Shown here piece by piece: positions 27,433 through 36,306 of a stretch of 64,000 nucleotides of DNA. The position numbers were made by a program, and so were the translations under genes. This DNA comes from Cupriavidus respiraculi (GTDB taxonomy: Bacteria; Pseudomonadota; Gammaproteobacteria; Burkholderiales; Burkholderiaceae). Position 1 is the first letter of the stretch. Each line of letters starts with the position of its first letter. The notes under the pieces were generated by a model. The model saw only the letters and a list, made by a program, of their open reading frames with translations, did not search any database and was not told where the DNA came from. Location: assembly GCF_914271545.1 (NCBI RefSeq), contig NZ_CAJZAH010000007.1:124001-188000 (forward strand), given 5' to 3'.

Positions 27433-28461
27433 ATGTCAGACTCCGCCTTCCCCCTCGACTCCGCCACGCCCGCACCGCATGCCGGCGCCCTGCGCGTGGC
27501 GTTTGCCGGCACGCCGGAATTCGCCCGGGCCGCGCTCGAGGCGATCCACGCGGCCGGCTTTCCGGTGGTGGCGGTGCTGAGCCAGCCGGACCGGCCCGCC
27601 GGTCGCGGCATGCAGTTGCAGGCCAGTCCCGTCAAGCAGTACGCCGTCGCGCAGGGTCTCGCGCCCATCCTGCAGCCGCGTTCGCTGCGCCGGCATGGCA
27701 AGTATCCCGAGGAGGCCGGCGCCGCTGTCGATGCGCTGGCCGCCTGCGCGCCCGACGTGATGGTGGTCGCGGCCTACGGGTTGATCCTGCCGGCCGAGGT
27801 GCTGGCACTGCCGCGCCACGGCTGCCTGAATATCCACGCCTCGCTGCTGCCGCGCTGGCGCGGCGCCGCACCGATCCACCGCGCCATCGAGGCGGGCGAC
27901 GCCGAGACCGGCATCACCCTGATGCAGATGGACGAAGGGCTCGATACCGGCGCCATGATCGCGCGCGAGGCCGTGCCCATCGGGCCGGACACGACCACGG
28001 CGCAACTGCATGACACGCTGGCCGCGCTCGGCGCGCGGATGATCGTCGACGCGCTGCGCCGGCTGCGGGCCGAGGGCGGGTTGGCCGCGACGCCGCAGCC
28101 GGAGGCGGGCGTCACCTATGCCGAGAAGATCGGCAAGGACGAGGCGCGCCTGGATCTGCGCCGGCCCGCCGCCGAGCTGGCGCGCCAGGTGCGCGCCTTC
28201 GATCCGTTTCCGGGCGCGACGGTGCAGGTGGGCGACACCGCCATCAAGTGCTGGCAGGCGCAGGCCATCGAGGCCGGGGGCGAACCCGGCACCGTGCTCG
28301 CGGCCGATGCCGACGGCGTGGTGATCGCCTGCGGCGAGGGCGCGCTGCGCGTCACTCTGCTCCAGAAGCCCGGCGGGCGCCGCCTGCCGGCGCGCGAATT
28401 CCTGCAGGGCATGCCCATGCCGGCCGGCACGCTGTGCGTGCTGCCCCAGCGGGCCGACTAG
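27433..28461 (+). CDS. fmt: Methionyl-tRNA formyltransferase
   Basis: A 342-residue Fmt. The formyltransferase core begins [16 protein letters not shown], contains the folate-binding and catalytic [18 protein letters not shown] (Asn-His-Asp type site with the following D) and the linker to a C-terminal OB-like domain that binds the tRNA acceptor stem ([19 protein letters not shown]). It puts the formyl group on initiator Met-tRNA. ATG 27433 ([16 protein letters not shown]) gives an N-terminal extension of about 18 residues before the conserved start; an upstream GTG at 27397 is less likely. Operon with def. Confidence 0.95.
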   Translation: MSDSAFPLDSATPAPHAGALRVAFAGTPEFARAALEAIHAAGFPVVAVLSQPDRPAGRGMQLQASPVKQYAVAQGLAPILQPRSLRRHGKYPEEAGAAVDALAACAPDVMVVAAYGLILPAEVLALPRHGCLNIHASLLPRWRGAAPIHRAIEAGDAETGITLMQMDEGLDTGAMIAREAVPIGPDTTTAQLHDTLAALGARMIVDALRRLRAEGGLAATPQPEAGVTYAEKIGKDEARLDLRRPAAELARQVRAFDPFPGATVQVGDTAIKCWQAQAIEAGGEPGTVLAADADGVVIACGEGALRVTLLQKPGGRRLPAREFLQGMPMPAGTLCVLPQRAD

Positions 28462-28539
28462 CCCCCGAAGCGGTCCCGCGCCGCACCTCGCGCCCCCGCC
28501 CGGCACGTTGCGCCACCCCGGGGCCATTCGTCCAAAAAG

Positions 28540-28567
28540 GTTGAATTCACAGGCCGCGGCATCATCT
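28540..28567 (+). promoter_or_regulatory. Sigma-32-like heat-shock promoter of htpX
   Basis: GTTGAAT (28540-28546) and CATCATCT (28560-28567) are separated by 13 bases. The pattern matches the heat-shock consensus CTTGAAA, 11-15 bases, CCCCATNT at most positions. It lies about 90 bases before htpX, a heat-shock gene in other bacteria. Confidence 0.45.
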
Positions 28568-28657
28568 AAGTGACACCGCGCCCCGCTCCGAATTCCGGGC
28601 GGCGTGGCCCGCTACGGGACCACCGCGCGGCACGACGATGTCACGGAGATCACTGCA

Positions 28658-29518
28658 ATGTTCAACTGGGTCAAGACCTTCATGCTGATGGCGGCCATCA
28701 CGGCGCTGTTCATCGTCATCGGCGGCATGATCGGCGGGCGCAGCGGCATGATGTTCGCGCTGGTGATGGCGCTGGGCATGAACTTCTTTTCGTACTGGTT
28801 CTCGGACAAGCTGGTCCTGCGCATGTACAACGCGCGCGAGGTCGATGCCAGCACCGCGCCCCAGTTCTATGCGATGGTGCAGGACCTGGCGCAGCGCGCC
28901 AACCTGCCCATGCCGCGCGTCTACCTGATCGACGAGGACGCGCCCAACGCCTTCGCCACGGGCCGCAATCCCGAGAACGCCGCGGTGGCGGCCACCACGG
29001 GCATCATGCGCGTGCTGTCGGACCGCGAACTGCGCGGCGTGATGGCGCACGAGCTGGCCCACGTGCAGCACCGCGATATCCTGATCTCGACCATCGCCGC
29101 GACCATGGCCGGCGCCATCGCGGCGCTCGCCAACTTCGCCATGTTCTTCGGCGGGCGCGATGCCGAAGGCAACCGGACGAATCCGATCGCCGGCATCGCG
29201 GTGGCCATCCTGGCACCGCTGGCGGCCTCGCTGATCCAGATGGCGATCTCGCGGGCGCGCGAGTTCGAGGCGGACCGCGGCGGCGCACAGATCAGCGGCG
29301 ATCCGCAGGCGCTGGCGATGGCGCTGGACAAGATCCACCGCTATGCGCAGGGCATCCCGTTCCAGGCGGCCGAAGCCAATCCGTCCACGGCGCAGATGAT
29401 GATCATGAACCCGCTGTCGGGCGGCGGCATCGCCAATCTGTTCTCGACGCACCCGTCCACCGAGGAGCGTGTCGCGCGGCTGATGCAGATGGCGCAGACC
29501 GGCACCTATCCACTCTGA
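28658..29518 (+). CDS. htpX: Membrane zinc protease HtpX
   Basis: A 286-residue M48-family membrane metalloprotease. Two N-terminal helices are followed by the zinc motif H131-E132-L-A-H135 ([12 protein letters not shown]), two further helices, and the third ligand Glu in [10 protein letters not shown]. HtpX cleaves misfolded inner-membrane proteins, working with FtsH. ATG 28658 ([10 protein letters not shown]) is the conserved start, with GGAG a few bases upstream; an earlier in-frame ATG adds 18 residues without family resemblance. It stands between fmt and rsmB with its own promoter-like element and terminator. Confidence 0.96.
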   Translation: MFNWVKTFMLMAAITALFIVIGGMIGGRSGMMFALVMALGMNFFSYWFSDKLVLRMYNAREVDASTAPQFYAMVQDLAQRANLPMPRVYLIDEDAPNAFATGRNPENAAVAATTGIMRVLSDRELRGVMAHELAHVQHRDILISTIAATMAGAIAALANFAMFFGGRDAEGNRTNPIAGIAVAILAPLAASLIQMAISRAREFEADRGGAQISGDPQALAMALDKIHRYAQGIPFQAAEANPSTAQMMIMNPLSGGGIANLFSTHPSTEERVARLMQMAQTGTYPL

Positions 29519-29592
29519 CGAGGGCGCGGGCGACGCCGCGGTGGCATCGGCAAGCCGCCCCGGGCAGGCGCCATGCGCGCACAGGGTAAACT

Positions 29593-29630
29593 GCCCGCCG
29601 TATTCCGCGTGGAATCGGCGGGCTTTTATT
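29593..29630 (+). terminator. Intrinsic terminator after htpX
   Basis: A 13-bp stem (GCCCGCCG and ATTCC against GGAAT and CGGCGGGC, one bulged base) with a GCGT loop, followed by TTTTATTT. Confidence 0.88.
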
Positions 29631-29734
29631 TGGGCAGCCGTTTTGCCAAGGGGCTCGCCGCCTGCCTGACCTGATTCCGCTCCCGCCGTATTCGTCGTTC
29701 CCGCCGGCCGTGCCGGCATTTCCGTATTGAAGTC

Positions 29735-31129
29735 ATGCGCCTGCCTCGTGAATCCCTAGCTTTCCAAATGCTGGCCGCCGCCGCCGCCGTGCGCGGCGTC
29801 AACGAAGGCAGCGCGCTGCCGCAGGCCATCGAGGCCGCCGCGTCGCAATTCCGGCTGGACCGCCAGGCCGACGCCGCCACGCGCGGCGCGCTGCAGGACC
29901 TGGCCTACCGCACCATGCGGCAGTTCGGCACCGTGCGCCTGCTGGTCACGCGCATGGTGTCGCGCCCGCCGGGCGCACTGGTGGACTCTCTGCTCGCGGT
30001 GGCCCTGACCCTGCTGATCGACAACGAAGGCAAGCGTGGCAGCGACGACAAGGCGAGCGACAACGACCGGGACCGCGGCGGCTACACCGATTTCACGGTG
30101 GTGGACCAAGCAGTGAGCGCCGCCGCCTCCGAACCGAAGACCGCGCATGCGCGCGGCATGGTCAACGCGGTGCTGCGCCGCTTCGTGCGCGAGCGCAATG
30201 CGCTGCTGGCCGATGCGCGCCAGGACGAGGAGGCACGCTGGAACCTGCCGCCGTGGTGGCTGCGCACGCTGCGCGAGGCGTATCCCCAGCAGTGGCAGGC
30301 GCTGGCCGAGCATGCCAACACGCGGCCGCCGATGACGCTGCGCGTCAATACCGCGCGCGTATCCGTGCAGGACTATCTGGGACGCGTGGCCGATGCCGGC
30401 ATGGCGGCGCGCGCCATCGGCCCGCAGGCGGTGCGGCTGGTTCGCCCGTTCCCCGTATCGATGATTCCCGGCTTCGACGCGGGGGACGTGTCGGTGCAGG
30501 ATGCCGGCGCGCAGCTGGCCGCTCCGCTGCTGGAACTGGCCGATGGCATGCGCGTGCTCGATGCCTGCGCGGCGCCCGGCGGCAAGACAGGCCATCTGCT
30601 GGAGCTCGCGCGGGTCCACGTGACCGCGGTGGAGAGCGACGCGGTGCGCGCCGAGCGCATCGAGGAGAACCTGGCGCGGCTGTCGCAGCAGGCCGAGATC
30701 GTGGTCGGCGATGCCAGCCGGCCCCAGACGTGGTGGGACGGCGAGCCCTTCGACCGCATCCTGGCCGACGTGCCGTGCTCGGCCTCGGGCATCGTGCGCC
30801 GCCATCCCGATATCCGCTGGGTGCGGCGCGAAGACGATATCGCGCGCCTCGTGAACGAACAGCGCCGCATCGTTTCGCAGCTGTGGCCCCTGCTCAAGCC
30901 GGGCGGCATCCTGCTCTATGTGACCTGTTCTATTTTCCCAACGGAGGGCGAGGAGCAGGCCCGCTGGTTTGGTGCCCAGCTACCAGATGCGATACGATTG
31001 CAGGCGCCCGGCCAGATGCTGCCCGGCACGCAGACGCGGGATGTGGCTGGTAGCGGGACCGGCGGCCACGCCAGCCTGCCGTCGGATCACGACGGCTTCT
31101 TCTACGCCCGCTTCCAGAAACGCCCCTGA
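29735..31129 (+). CDS. rsmB: 16S rRNA m5C967 methyltransferase
   Basis: A 464-residue RsmB/Sun (Fmu) protein: an N-terminal NusB-like RNA-binding domain followed by a Rossmann methyltransferase with the SAM loop DACAAPGGKTGHL, a DVPCSASG motif and the catalytic-Cys motif VTCSIFPTE. It methylates C967 of 16S rRNA. The ATG at 29735 starts MRLPRESLAFQM, conserved in relatives. Between the N-terminal helices there is a roughly 18-residue charged insert (about 97-115: NEGKRGSDDKASDNDRDRG) not typical of the family. The gene precedes the DUF4390-ntrYX operon by 18 bases, and may be co-transcribed with it. Confidence 0.96.
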   Translation: MRLPRESLAFQMLAAAAAVRGVNEGSALPQAIEAAASQFRLDRQADAATRGALQDLAYRTMRQFGTVRLLVTRMVSRPPGALVDSLLAVALTLLIDNEGKRGSDDKASDNDRDRGGYTDFTVVDQAVSAAASEPKTAHARGMVNAVLRRFVRERNALLADARQDEEARWNLPPWWLRTLREAYPQQWQALAEHANTRPPMTLRVNTARVSVQDYLGRVADAGMAARAIGPQAVRLVRPFPVSMIPGFDAGDVSVQDAGAQLAAPLLELADGMRVLDACAAPGGKTGHLLELARVHVTAVESDAVRAERIEENLARLSQQAEIVVGDASRPQTWWDGEPFDRILADVPCSASGIVRRHPDIRWVRREDDIARLVNEQRRIVSQLWPLLKPGGILLYVTCSIFPTEGEEQARWFGAQLPDAIRLQAPGQMLPGTQTRDVAGSGTGGHASLPSDHDGFFYARFQKRP

Positions 31130-31147
31130 GCACTTACCGCCAGCCCG

Positions 31148-32092
31148 ATGCCGAGATCGCTTCGCTTGTCCGTCTTCCGCGTCCATGACGACAATGCGAC
31201 CCTCCCGTATCCGGCCGGCGCGGCCCGCGCTCCATCCCGGGCCCGGGCTGGGCTGATGCGCTTCCTGCTGTGGGCGGTCCTCGTGGTGGGGGCGCTGCTG
31301 ATGCTGCCGCCCACCGCCAGCGCGCAGGTCATCGAGGTGACGGAGGCCCGCATCGATTACCAGGAGGGCGGCTTCGACCTGAGCGCAAGCTTCGACTTCG
31401 AACTGACCCCGGCCCTGGAAGACGCGCTGCACAAGGGCATCTCGCTGTATTTCGCCATCGACTTCCAGTTGAGCCGTCCGCGCTGGTACTGGTTCGACGA
31501 CAAGCCAGTCAATACGACGCGCAGCGTGCGGCTGTCCTACCATCCGCTCACCCGGCAATACCGCGTGTCCACCGGCGGGCTGCAACTGCCGTTCACGCGG
31601 CTCAAGGGCGCGCTCGACTTTATCCGCCATGTGCGCGGCTGGCGCGTGTTCGAGCGCAATGTGGTCAAGGTGGGCGAGACCTATCAGGCCGAAGTGCGCA
31701 TGCGGCTGGACCTGTCGCAACTGCCCAAGCCGTTCCAGATCAACGCGGTCAACACGCGCGACTGGAATCTGGCCTCCGAATGGCGCCGGTTCGACTACAC
31801 GGTTTCGCTGGAGCCGCGCACGCCGCCACCGCCCCCGCCCACGCCGCCCGCCCCTCCGTTCCCCGCACCGGCCTCGCCACCGCTGCCCGCGCCCGCGCCT
31901 TCGTCCGCCCCCGCGCCGGCGGCCCCTGCGCCCGCGGCACCGGCCAGTGCGCCGCCTTCGCCCGCCTCGCCGCCGGCCGCGACGCCGCCCGCCTCGGCGC
32001 CGGCCGCGCGAGAACAGCGCCCCGGACCCAACCTGCGCGCGCTGGCGTGGAGCCCGATCCCGGGCATGGCCGGCCGCGCGCGGCGATCATGA
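31148..32092 (+). CDS. DUF4390 domain-containing exported protein
   Basis: A 314-residue protein: a basic N-terminal leader, a signal-type helix (about residues 37-58), the DUF4390 beta-rich domain (YRARIDYQEGGFDLSASFDF-like start, RVFERNVVKVGETYQAEVRMRLD), then a 75-residue tail almost wholly Pro/Ala/Ser. The domain function is unknown. Its stop overlaps the ntrY start (ATGA), indicating translational coupling, and this order (rsmB, DUF4390, ntrY, ntrX) is common in betaproteobacteria. It may be exported or anchored and work with the NtrY sensor, but that is inference. A second ATG at 31256 starts right at the hydrophobic helix and is a plausible alternative. Confidence 0.87.
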   Translation: MPRSLRLSVFRVHDDNATLPYPAGAARAPSRARAGLMRFLLWAVLVVGALLMLPPTASAQVIEVTEARIDYQEGGFDLSASFDFELTPALEDALHKGISLYFAIDFQLSRPRWYWFDDKPVNTTRSVRLSYHPLTRQYRVSTGGLQLPFTRLKGALDFIRHVRGWRVFERNVVKVGETYQAEVRMRLDLSQLPKPFQINAVNTRDWNLASEWRRFDYTVSLEPRTPPPPPPTPPAPPFPAPASPPLPAPAPSSAPAPAAPAPAAPASAPPSPASPPAATPPASAPAAREQRPGPNLRALAWSPIPGMAGRARRS

Positions 32093-34566
32093 AACGCAGG
32101 CTCGGCAATTTCCTCGACGGCCGCCTGCGACGGGTGGTCTCGCGCGTGCTGGTCGGCATCATCGTCTTTCTCGCGCTGGTGCTGGTGGGCCTGCTGGCCG
32201 GCGCATCGGCCAATACCGAATTCTTCGACCGCTATTTCACGCTGCTGTACAAGGTGAACCTTGTTATCGGCGTGCTGCTGGTGCTGATCATCGGCGCGCT
32301 GGCGATCACGCTGTGGGTGCGCTACCGACGCGGCAAGTTCGGCGCGCGCCTGATGACCAAGCTCGCGGTGTTCTTCGGCGTGGTCGGCGTGCTGCCGGGC
32401 GTGCTGATCTATCTGGTGTCGCTGCAGTTCGTCTCGCGCAGCATCGAGTCGTGGTTCGACGTGCGCGTGGAAACGGCGCTCGAGGCCGGGCTGAACCTGG
32501 GCCGCTCCATCATCGATAGCGCGCTGGCCGACGTGCAGGGCAAGGCGAGGCAGATGGCCGACCAGATCACCGCGTCTTCCGAGCCCACCAGTTCGCTGCA
32601 GCTGAACCGGCTGCGCGAGCAATACGGCCTGCAGGAAGCGTCCATCTTCACCGGCAGCGGCCGGGTCATCGCCAGCGCATCGAGCAGCTACGTGTCGCTG
32701 GTACCCAGCCTGCCCTCGGCGGTGCTGGCCGAGCAGGCGCGCCTTGCCGGCGGCTACGCGGCAGTCGAGGGCGGCACCGATCCTTCCGCGGGCGACCCCG
32801 ACAATCACGCGCCGGCCGACCGCGCCGACGGCACGCACCTGTACCGGCTGCGCGTGATCATCCCGCTTGGCCCGGCACCGGCCAGCGGCGATGGCGGCGT
32901 GGGTGCGCAGCCCGGGCAAAGCGGCGCGGGCTCGGCGACCTTGCGGGGGCAATGGGCGGGATCGGGCCTGTCGGTCGAGCGCCGTCCCGAGGATTCCGCC
33001 TCGATCGGGTTCGGCCTCCTGGGCGACACCGTCCGCGAGGAGCGTTACCTGCAGATCGTCCATCCGGTGCCCGCGGTGCTGGCGCGCAATGCCGACGAGG
33101 TCCAGCGCGCCTATCAGGAGTACCAGGAAAAGGCGCTGGGCCGCACGGGCCTGCGCAAGATGTATATCGGCACGCTGACGCTCACGCTGTTTCTCGCGGT
33201 GTTCATCGCGGTGATGCTTGCGCTGCTGCTCGGCGGGCAGCTGGCGCGGCCGCTGCTGATGCTGCTGCAGGGAACCAAGGAAGTGGCCGAGGGCGACCTC
33301 TCGCCCAAGCGCGAGCTCAAGAGCCGCGACGAACTTGGCATGCTGACCCAGCAGTTCAACATGATGACGCGGCAGCTGTCCGAGGCTCGCATGGCCGTGG
33401 AGGCCAATCGCGCCGCGCTGGAGCACTCGAAGGCGTTCCTCGAGAGCGTGCTGCAGAACCTGACCGCCGGCGTGCTCGTGTTCGATCGCCAGTTCGAGCT
33501 CGTCACGGCCAACCCCGGCGCCGAACGCATCTTCCGCCGGCCCTTCGGCGACGCTGTCGGGCAGTGCATCGACAGGATCCCGGGCCTGGAGGCCTTTGGC
33601 GACATCGTGCGCCAGGCATTTACCGAGCAGAGCACCAGCAAGATGCTGGGCGGCGCGGAACACTGGCAGAAGCAGATCGAGATCGCGCAGGGCGACGAGG
33701 AACAGCCGCTGACGCTGCTGGTGCGCGGCGCGCGCCTGCCCGGTGGCGACAGCACGCTCACCGACACCGCGGAGCCCGGCTACGTGGTCGTGTTCGACGA
33801 TATTTCGGATGTCATCTCGGCGCAGCGTTCGGTCGCGTGGGGCGAGGTGGCACGCCGGCTGGCGCACGAGATCAAGAACCCGCTCACGCCGATCCAGCTA
33901 TCGGCCGAGCGCCTGCAGATGAAGCTCTCGCCCAAGCTCGATGGTCCCGAGGCCGAGGTGCTCAAGCGCGGCGCCACCACCATCGTCAACCAGGTGGCCG
34001 CGATGAAACGCATGGTCGATGATTTCCGCGACTACGCGCGCACGCCGCCGGCCATGCTGCAATCGCTGCAGCTCAACGGGCTCGTGGCCGAGGTCCTGCA
34101 CCTGTATGGCATCGACGATCCGGCCTCGCAGGAACACGCGGTCATCCATCCGCACCTGGCCGCCTCGCTGCCCGAAATCAAGGGCGATCCCACGCAGTTG
34201 CGCCAGGTCATTCACAACCTGCTGCAGAACGCGCAGGATGCGGTCGCGGAGAACGTCGCGGCGGCCCGGCCGGCGCCCCGTATCGCTCTGCACACCGAGC
34301 CTGTAGAATACAAAGACCCTGCCGGCGAAAATCGGCAGGCTGTCAAGTTAACCATCGCGGACAATGGCCCCGGATTCGCCCCGCGCATTTTGAGCCGCGC
34401 ATTCGAACCATACGTGACCACCAAGGCAAAAGGCACCGGTCTGGGCCTGGCGATGGTAAAGAAGATCATAGACGAGCATGGCGCGCGCATCGAATTGCGC
34501 AATCGCATGGAAGGCTCCGAGATTATCGGGGCGCAGATCTCCATCCTGTTCGTTAAACTGGCATAG
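32089..34566 (+). CDS. ntrY: NtrY-type sensor histidine kinase
   Basis: An 825-residue membrane kinase. Three N-terminal membrane helices (about 20-42, 57-80, 88-110), an extracytoplasmic sensor region, a further helix (near 365-388), HAMP, PAS (LTAGVLVFDRQFELVTANPGAERIFRRPF), then HisKA with the phospho-His in RRLAHEIKNPLTPIQLSAERL and HATPase (NLLQNAQDA, DNGPGF, GTGLGLAMVKKI). NtrY regulates nitrogen metabolism and, in several bacteria, envelope and exopolysaccharide traits. ATG 32089 overlaps the DUF4390 stop by 4 bases. The partner response regulator starts 53 bases downstream. Confidence 0.95.
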   Translation: MKRRLGNFLDGRLRRVVSRVLVGIIVFLALVLVGLLAGASANTEFFDRYFTLLYKVNLVIGVLLVLIIGALAITLWVRYRRGKFGARLMTKLAVFFGVVGVLPGVLIYLVSLQFVSRSIESWFDVRVETALEAGLNLGRSIIDSALADVQGKARQMADQITASSEPTSSLQLNRLREQYGLQEASIFTGSGRVIASASSSYVSLVPSLPSAVLAEQARLAGGYAAVEGGTDPSAGDPDNHAPADRADGTHLYRLRVIIPLGPAPASGDGGVGAQPGQSGAGSATLRGQWAGSGLSVERRPEDSASIGFGLLGDTVREERYLQIVHPVPAVLARNADEVQRAYQEYQEKALGRTGLRKMYIGTLTLTLFLAVFIAVMLALLLGGQLARPLLMLLQGTKEVAEGDLSPKRELKSRDELGMLTQQFNMMTRQLSEARMAVEANRAALEHSKAFLESVLQNLTAGVLVFDRQFELVTANPGAERIFRRPFGDAVGQCIDRIPGLEAFGDIVRQAFTEQSTSKMLGGAEHWQKQIEIAQGDEEQPLTLLVRGARLPGGDSTLTDTAEPGYVVVFDDISDVISAQRSVAWGEVARRLAHEIKNPLTPIQLSAERLQMKLSPKLDGPEAEVLKRGATTIVNQVAAMKRMVDDFRDYARTPPAMLQSLQLNGLVAEVLHLYGIDDPASQEHAVIHPHLAASLPEIKGDPTQLRQVIHNLLQNAQDAVAENVAAARPAPRIALHTEPVEYKDPAGENRQAVKLTIADNGPGFAPRILSRAFEPYVTTKAKGTGLGLAMVKKIIDEHGARIELRNRMEGSEIIGAQISILFVKLA

Positions 34567-34619
34567 TCAAAAAGTAGCGCTCCGTACCGGAACGCCGCGG
34601 TGGGGTTAAGAGGGGAAGT

Positions 34620-35312
34620 ATGGCAACGATCCTCGTAGTCGATGACGAAATGGGTATCCGGGAATTGCTCTCGGAAATTCTCAGCGACGAAGGCCATGTG
34701 GTCGAAGTCGCCGAAAATGCCCAGAAAGCGCGCGAATATCGGTCGGGCAATACGCCGGATCTGGTACTGCTCGATATCTGGATGCCGGATACCGACGGCG
34801 TTACGCTGCTCAAGGAATGGTCCTCGCAGGGCCAGCTCACCATGCCCGTCATCATGATGTCGGGCCACGCGACCATCGACACCGCCGTCGAGGCGACCAA
34901 GATCGGCGCGTTGAATTTCCTCGAAAAACCGATCGCCCTGCAGAAACTGCTGGCGGCGGTGGAGCAGGGACTGGCGCGCGGCCACGAAAAGCCGCGCAGC
35001 ACTCCGGCCACGGCCGCGCCGGCGCTGGACGCGGCGCGCGAACCGGTTCAGGCCGCCGCGCCCGAGGCGGCGCCCAACGGTGCGGCCCAGCGCCTGCCCG
35101 AAGCCGAGATGCATTTCTCGTTCGACATGCCGCTGCGCGAGGCGCGCGACCTGTTCGAGCGGGCCTACTTCGAATATCACCTGCTGCGCGAGCACGGCAG
35201 CATGACGCGCGTGGCCGAGAAGACCGGCCTGGAGCGTACCCACCTGTACCGCAAGCTCAAGCAGCTGGGCGTCGAACTGGGCCGCAACAAGCCCGAGCCC
35301 GCGGAGCAGTAA
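34620..35312 (+). CDS. ntrX: NtrX-type response regulator without the AAA+ domain
   Basis: A 230-residue regulator. The receiver (residues 1-120) has D8/D9, phospho-Asp D52 (VLLDIWMP), and K103 in FLEKPI. A Pro/Ala-rich linker follows, then a Fis-type helix-turn-helix (AYFEYHLLREHGSMTRVAEKTGLERTHLYRKLKQLGV, about 180-220). Classical NtrX has about 460 residues with a central AAA+ domain that contacts sigma-54; here the central domain is missing altogether. It must act as an ordinary DNA-binding response regulator. This short form is, as far as I recall, typical of Burkholderiales. ATG 34620 has AGGGGAAGT upstream. Confidence 0.92.
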   Translation: MATILVVDDEMGIRELLSEILSDEGHVVEVAENAQKAREYRSGNTPDLVLLDIWMPDTDGVTLLKEWSSQGQLTMPVIMMSGHATIDTAVEATKIGALNFLEKPIALQKLLAAVEQGLARGHEKPRSTPATAAPALDAAREPVQAAAPEAAPNGAAQRLPEAEMHFSFDMPLREARDLFERAYFEYHLLREHGSMTRVAEKTGLERTHLYRKLKQLGVELGRNKPEPAEQ

Positions 35313-35359
35313 GGTCAGGCCGGGGCTACCCCTCTCATCGTCAAATGCGTTGCGAAGGG

Positions 35360-35388
35360 TTGACCGTCAAAAAAAGCGCTGCTATAGT
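35360..35388 (+). promoter_or_regulatory. Sigma-70 promoter of tRNA-Phe
   Basis: TTGACC (35360-35365), a 17-base spacer, and TATAGT (35383-35388), with the tRNA starting 12 bases after the -10 box. A near-consensus housekeeping promoter placed exactly for a tRNA gene. Confidence 0.9.
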
Positions 35389-35399
35389 TTCGCTTCTTT

Positions 35400-35475
35400 G
35401 GCCCGGTAGCTCAGTCGGTAGAGCAGAGGATTGAAAATCCTTGTGTCGGCGGTTCGATTCCGTCCCAGGCCACCA
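35400..35475 (+). tRNA. tRNA-Phe (GAA)
   Basis: A 76-nt tRNA with encoded CCA. D arm GCTC/GAGC, anticodon stem GAGGA/TCCTT with loop TTGAAAA (anticodon GAA), T arm GGCGG/CCGTC with loop TTCGATT. The acceptor stem GGCCCGG/CCAGGCC carries one C-A mismatch at the fifth pair (5-68). A strong promoter lies upstream and a strong terminator follows. It sits 87 bases after ntrX. Confidence 0.95.
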
Positions 35476-35480
35476 GGTTG

Positions 35481-35516
35481 AAAAGGAAACGGAGGCTTCG
35501 GCCTCCGTTTCCTTTT
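35481..35516 (+). terminator. Intrinsic terminator after tRNA-Phe
   Basis: A perfect 16-bp stem (35481-35496 with 35501-35516), TTCG tetraloop, with A-rich and T-rich ends (AAAAGG...CCTTTT). Confidence 0.92.
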
Positions 35517-36018
35517 GCAGTCTTCAGTTCGGACGCCGCGTCCGCATCCCGCCGTTTCGGCTTTCCCCGTTTTCGCTTTCCCCTTGCCGAATATCCGCGC
35601 GCTGAATTGGCCCGGGGAGGCCCGGTGCCGTTTTCGCCAACTTGCGCGCCGATTTGGCCAACGTTCCAAAATCGTTGTCCCCACGCCGCCGCGGCCGCGA
35701 AGGAATTGATAGACTGCGACCCGCGCATGGCTGCGGGGTGTTCGATAAAGGTCATGCGCGACTTCGGCGCCGGCCTGGCTACGCGCGCCGTCGATGCAGT
35801 AGACAAACGCACAAAAAAGACAGGACTGCCAGGCGGCGTCTTCACCGTCCGCGGTGAAGACGCCGGTTCTCCGGCCGGCTTGCTTCGCGCATTGGCGCCG
35901 CCTTCCGCGCCGTCCCAGCTTTCCCCCTCTCGCCGATTCCCGCCATTCGCAGCATTGCTGCGAAGCAACGGCATTTCGCGTCCTACACTGGATGGGTCGT
36001 TTTGCCGGGACTGCCGCC
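35517..36018. other. Gene-free region with a 14-bp hairpin
   Basis: About 500 bases between the tRNA terminator and the MoaD-like gene. No frame resembles a protein family. It holds a perfect 14-bp inverted repeat CGGCGTCTTCACCG (35834-35847) with its complement (35852-35865) and a 4-base loop; no T-run follows on the plus strand, and an A-rich stretch lies before it. Confidence 0.6.
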
Positions 36019-36288
36019 ATGCCCCATATCGTCTTTGCCCCTGCCATCCAGCGGCACGTCGCGAGTCCCGATCGCGAAGTGCGGGCGAGCACCGTGAACG
36101 ACGCGCTGCAAGCGGTATTCCAGTTGCAGCCGGAACTGCGCCACTACATCGTCGATGACCAGGGACAGTTGCGCCGGCACGTCGCCGTATTCGTCGACGG
36201 CACGGCCATACGCGATCGCCGACGGATGAGCGACCACGTCGGCGAAGCGAGCCGTGTCTACGTGGTGCAGGCGTTGTCCGGCGGTTGA
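36019..36288 (+). CDS. Ubiquitin-like MoaD/ThiS-family small protein
   Basis: An 89-residue beta-grasp protein. The body resembles MoaD/ThiS sulfur carriers (VRASTVNDALQAVFQLQPELRHYIVDDQGQLRRHVAVFVDGTAIRDR) and it ends with the diagnostic Gly-Gly (VVQALSGG-stop), whose C-terminal carboxylate is adenylated and thiocarboxylated or conjugated in this fold. No activating E1-like enzyme (MoeB/ThiF) or MoaE is nearby. It is followed after 18 bases by an Asp-box propeller gene, most probably in one operon. It could be a sulfur carrier for an unknown pathway or a ubiquitin-like modifier; I cannot choose between these. Confidence 0.85.
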   Translation: MPHIVFAPAIQRHVASPDREVRASTVNDALQAVFQLQPELRHYIVDDQGQLRRHVAVFVDGTAIRDRRRMSDHVGEASRVYVVQALSGG

Positions 36289-36306
36289 ACCACGGAGCCT
36301 GTCGAC

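Noticed and set aside
31809-32050. Possible simple-sequence repeat or frameshift hot spot in the Pro/Ala-rich tail of DUF4390
   Set aside because: The frame remains open to the coupled stop and the tail is typical of the family in GC-rich genomes.
31270-32088. Upstream extension of NtrY in its reading frame
   Set aside because: It overlaps the DUF4390 gene in another frame; the ATG at 32089 overlaps the DUF4390 stop and begins the first membrane helix.
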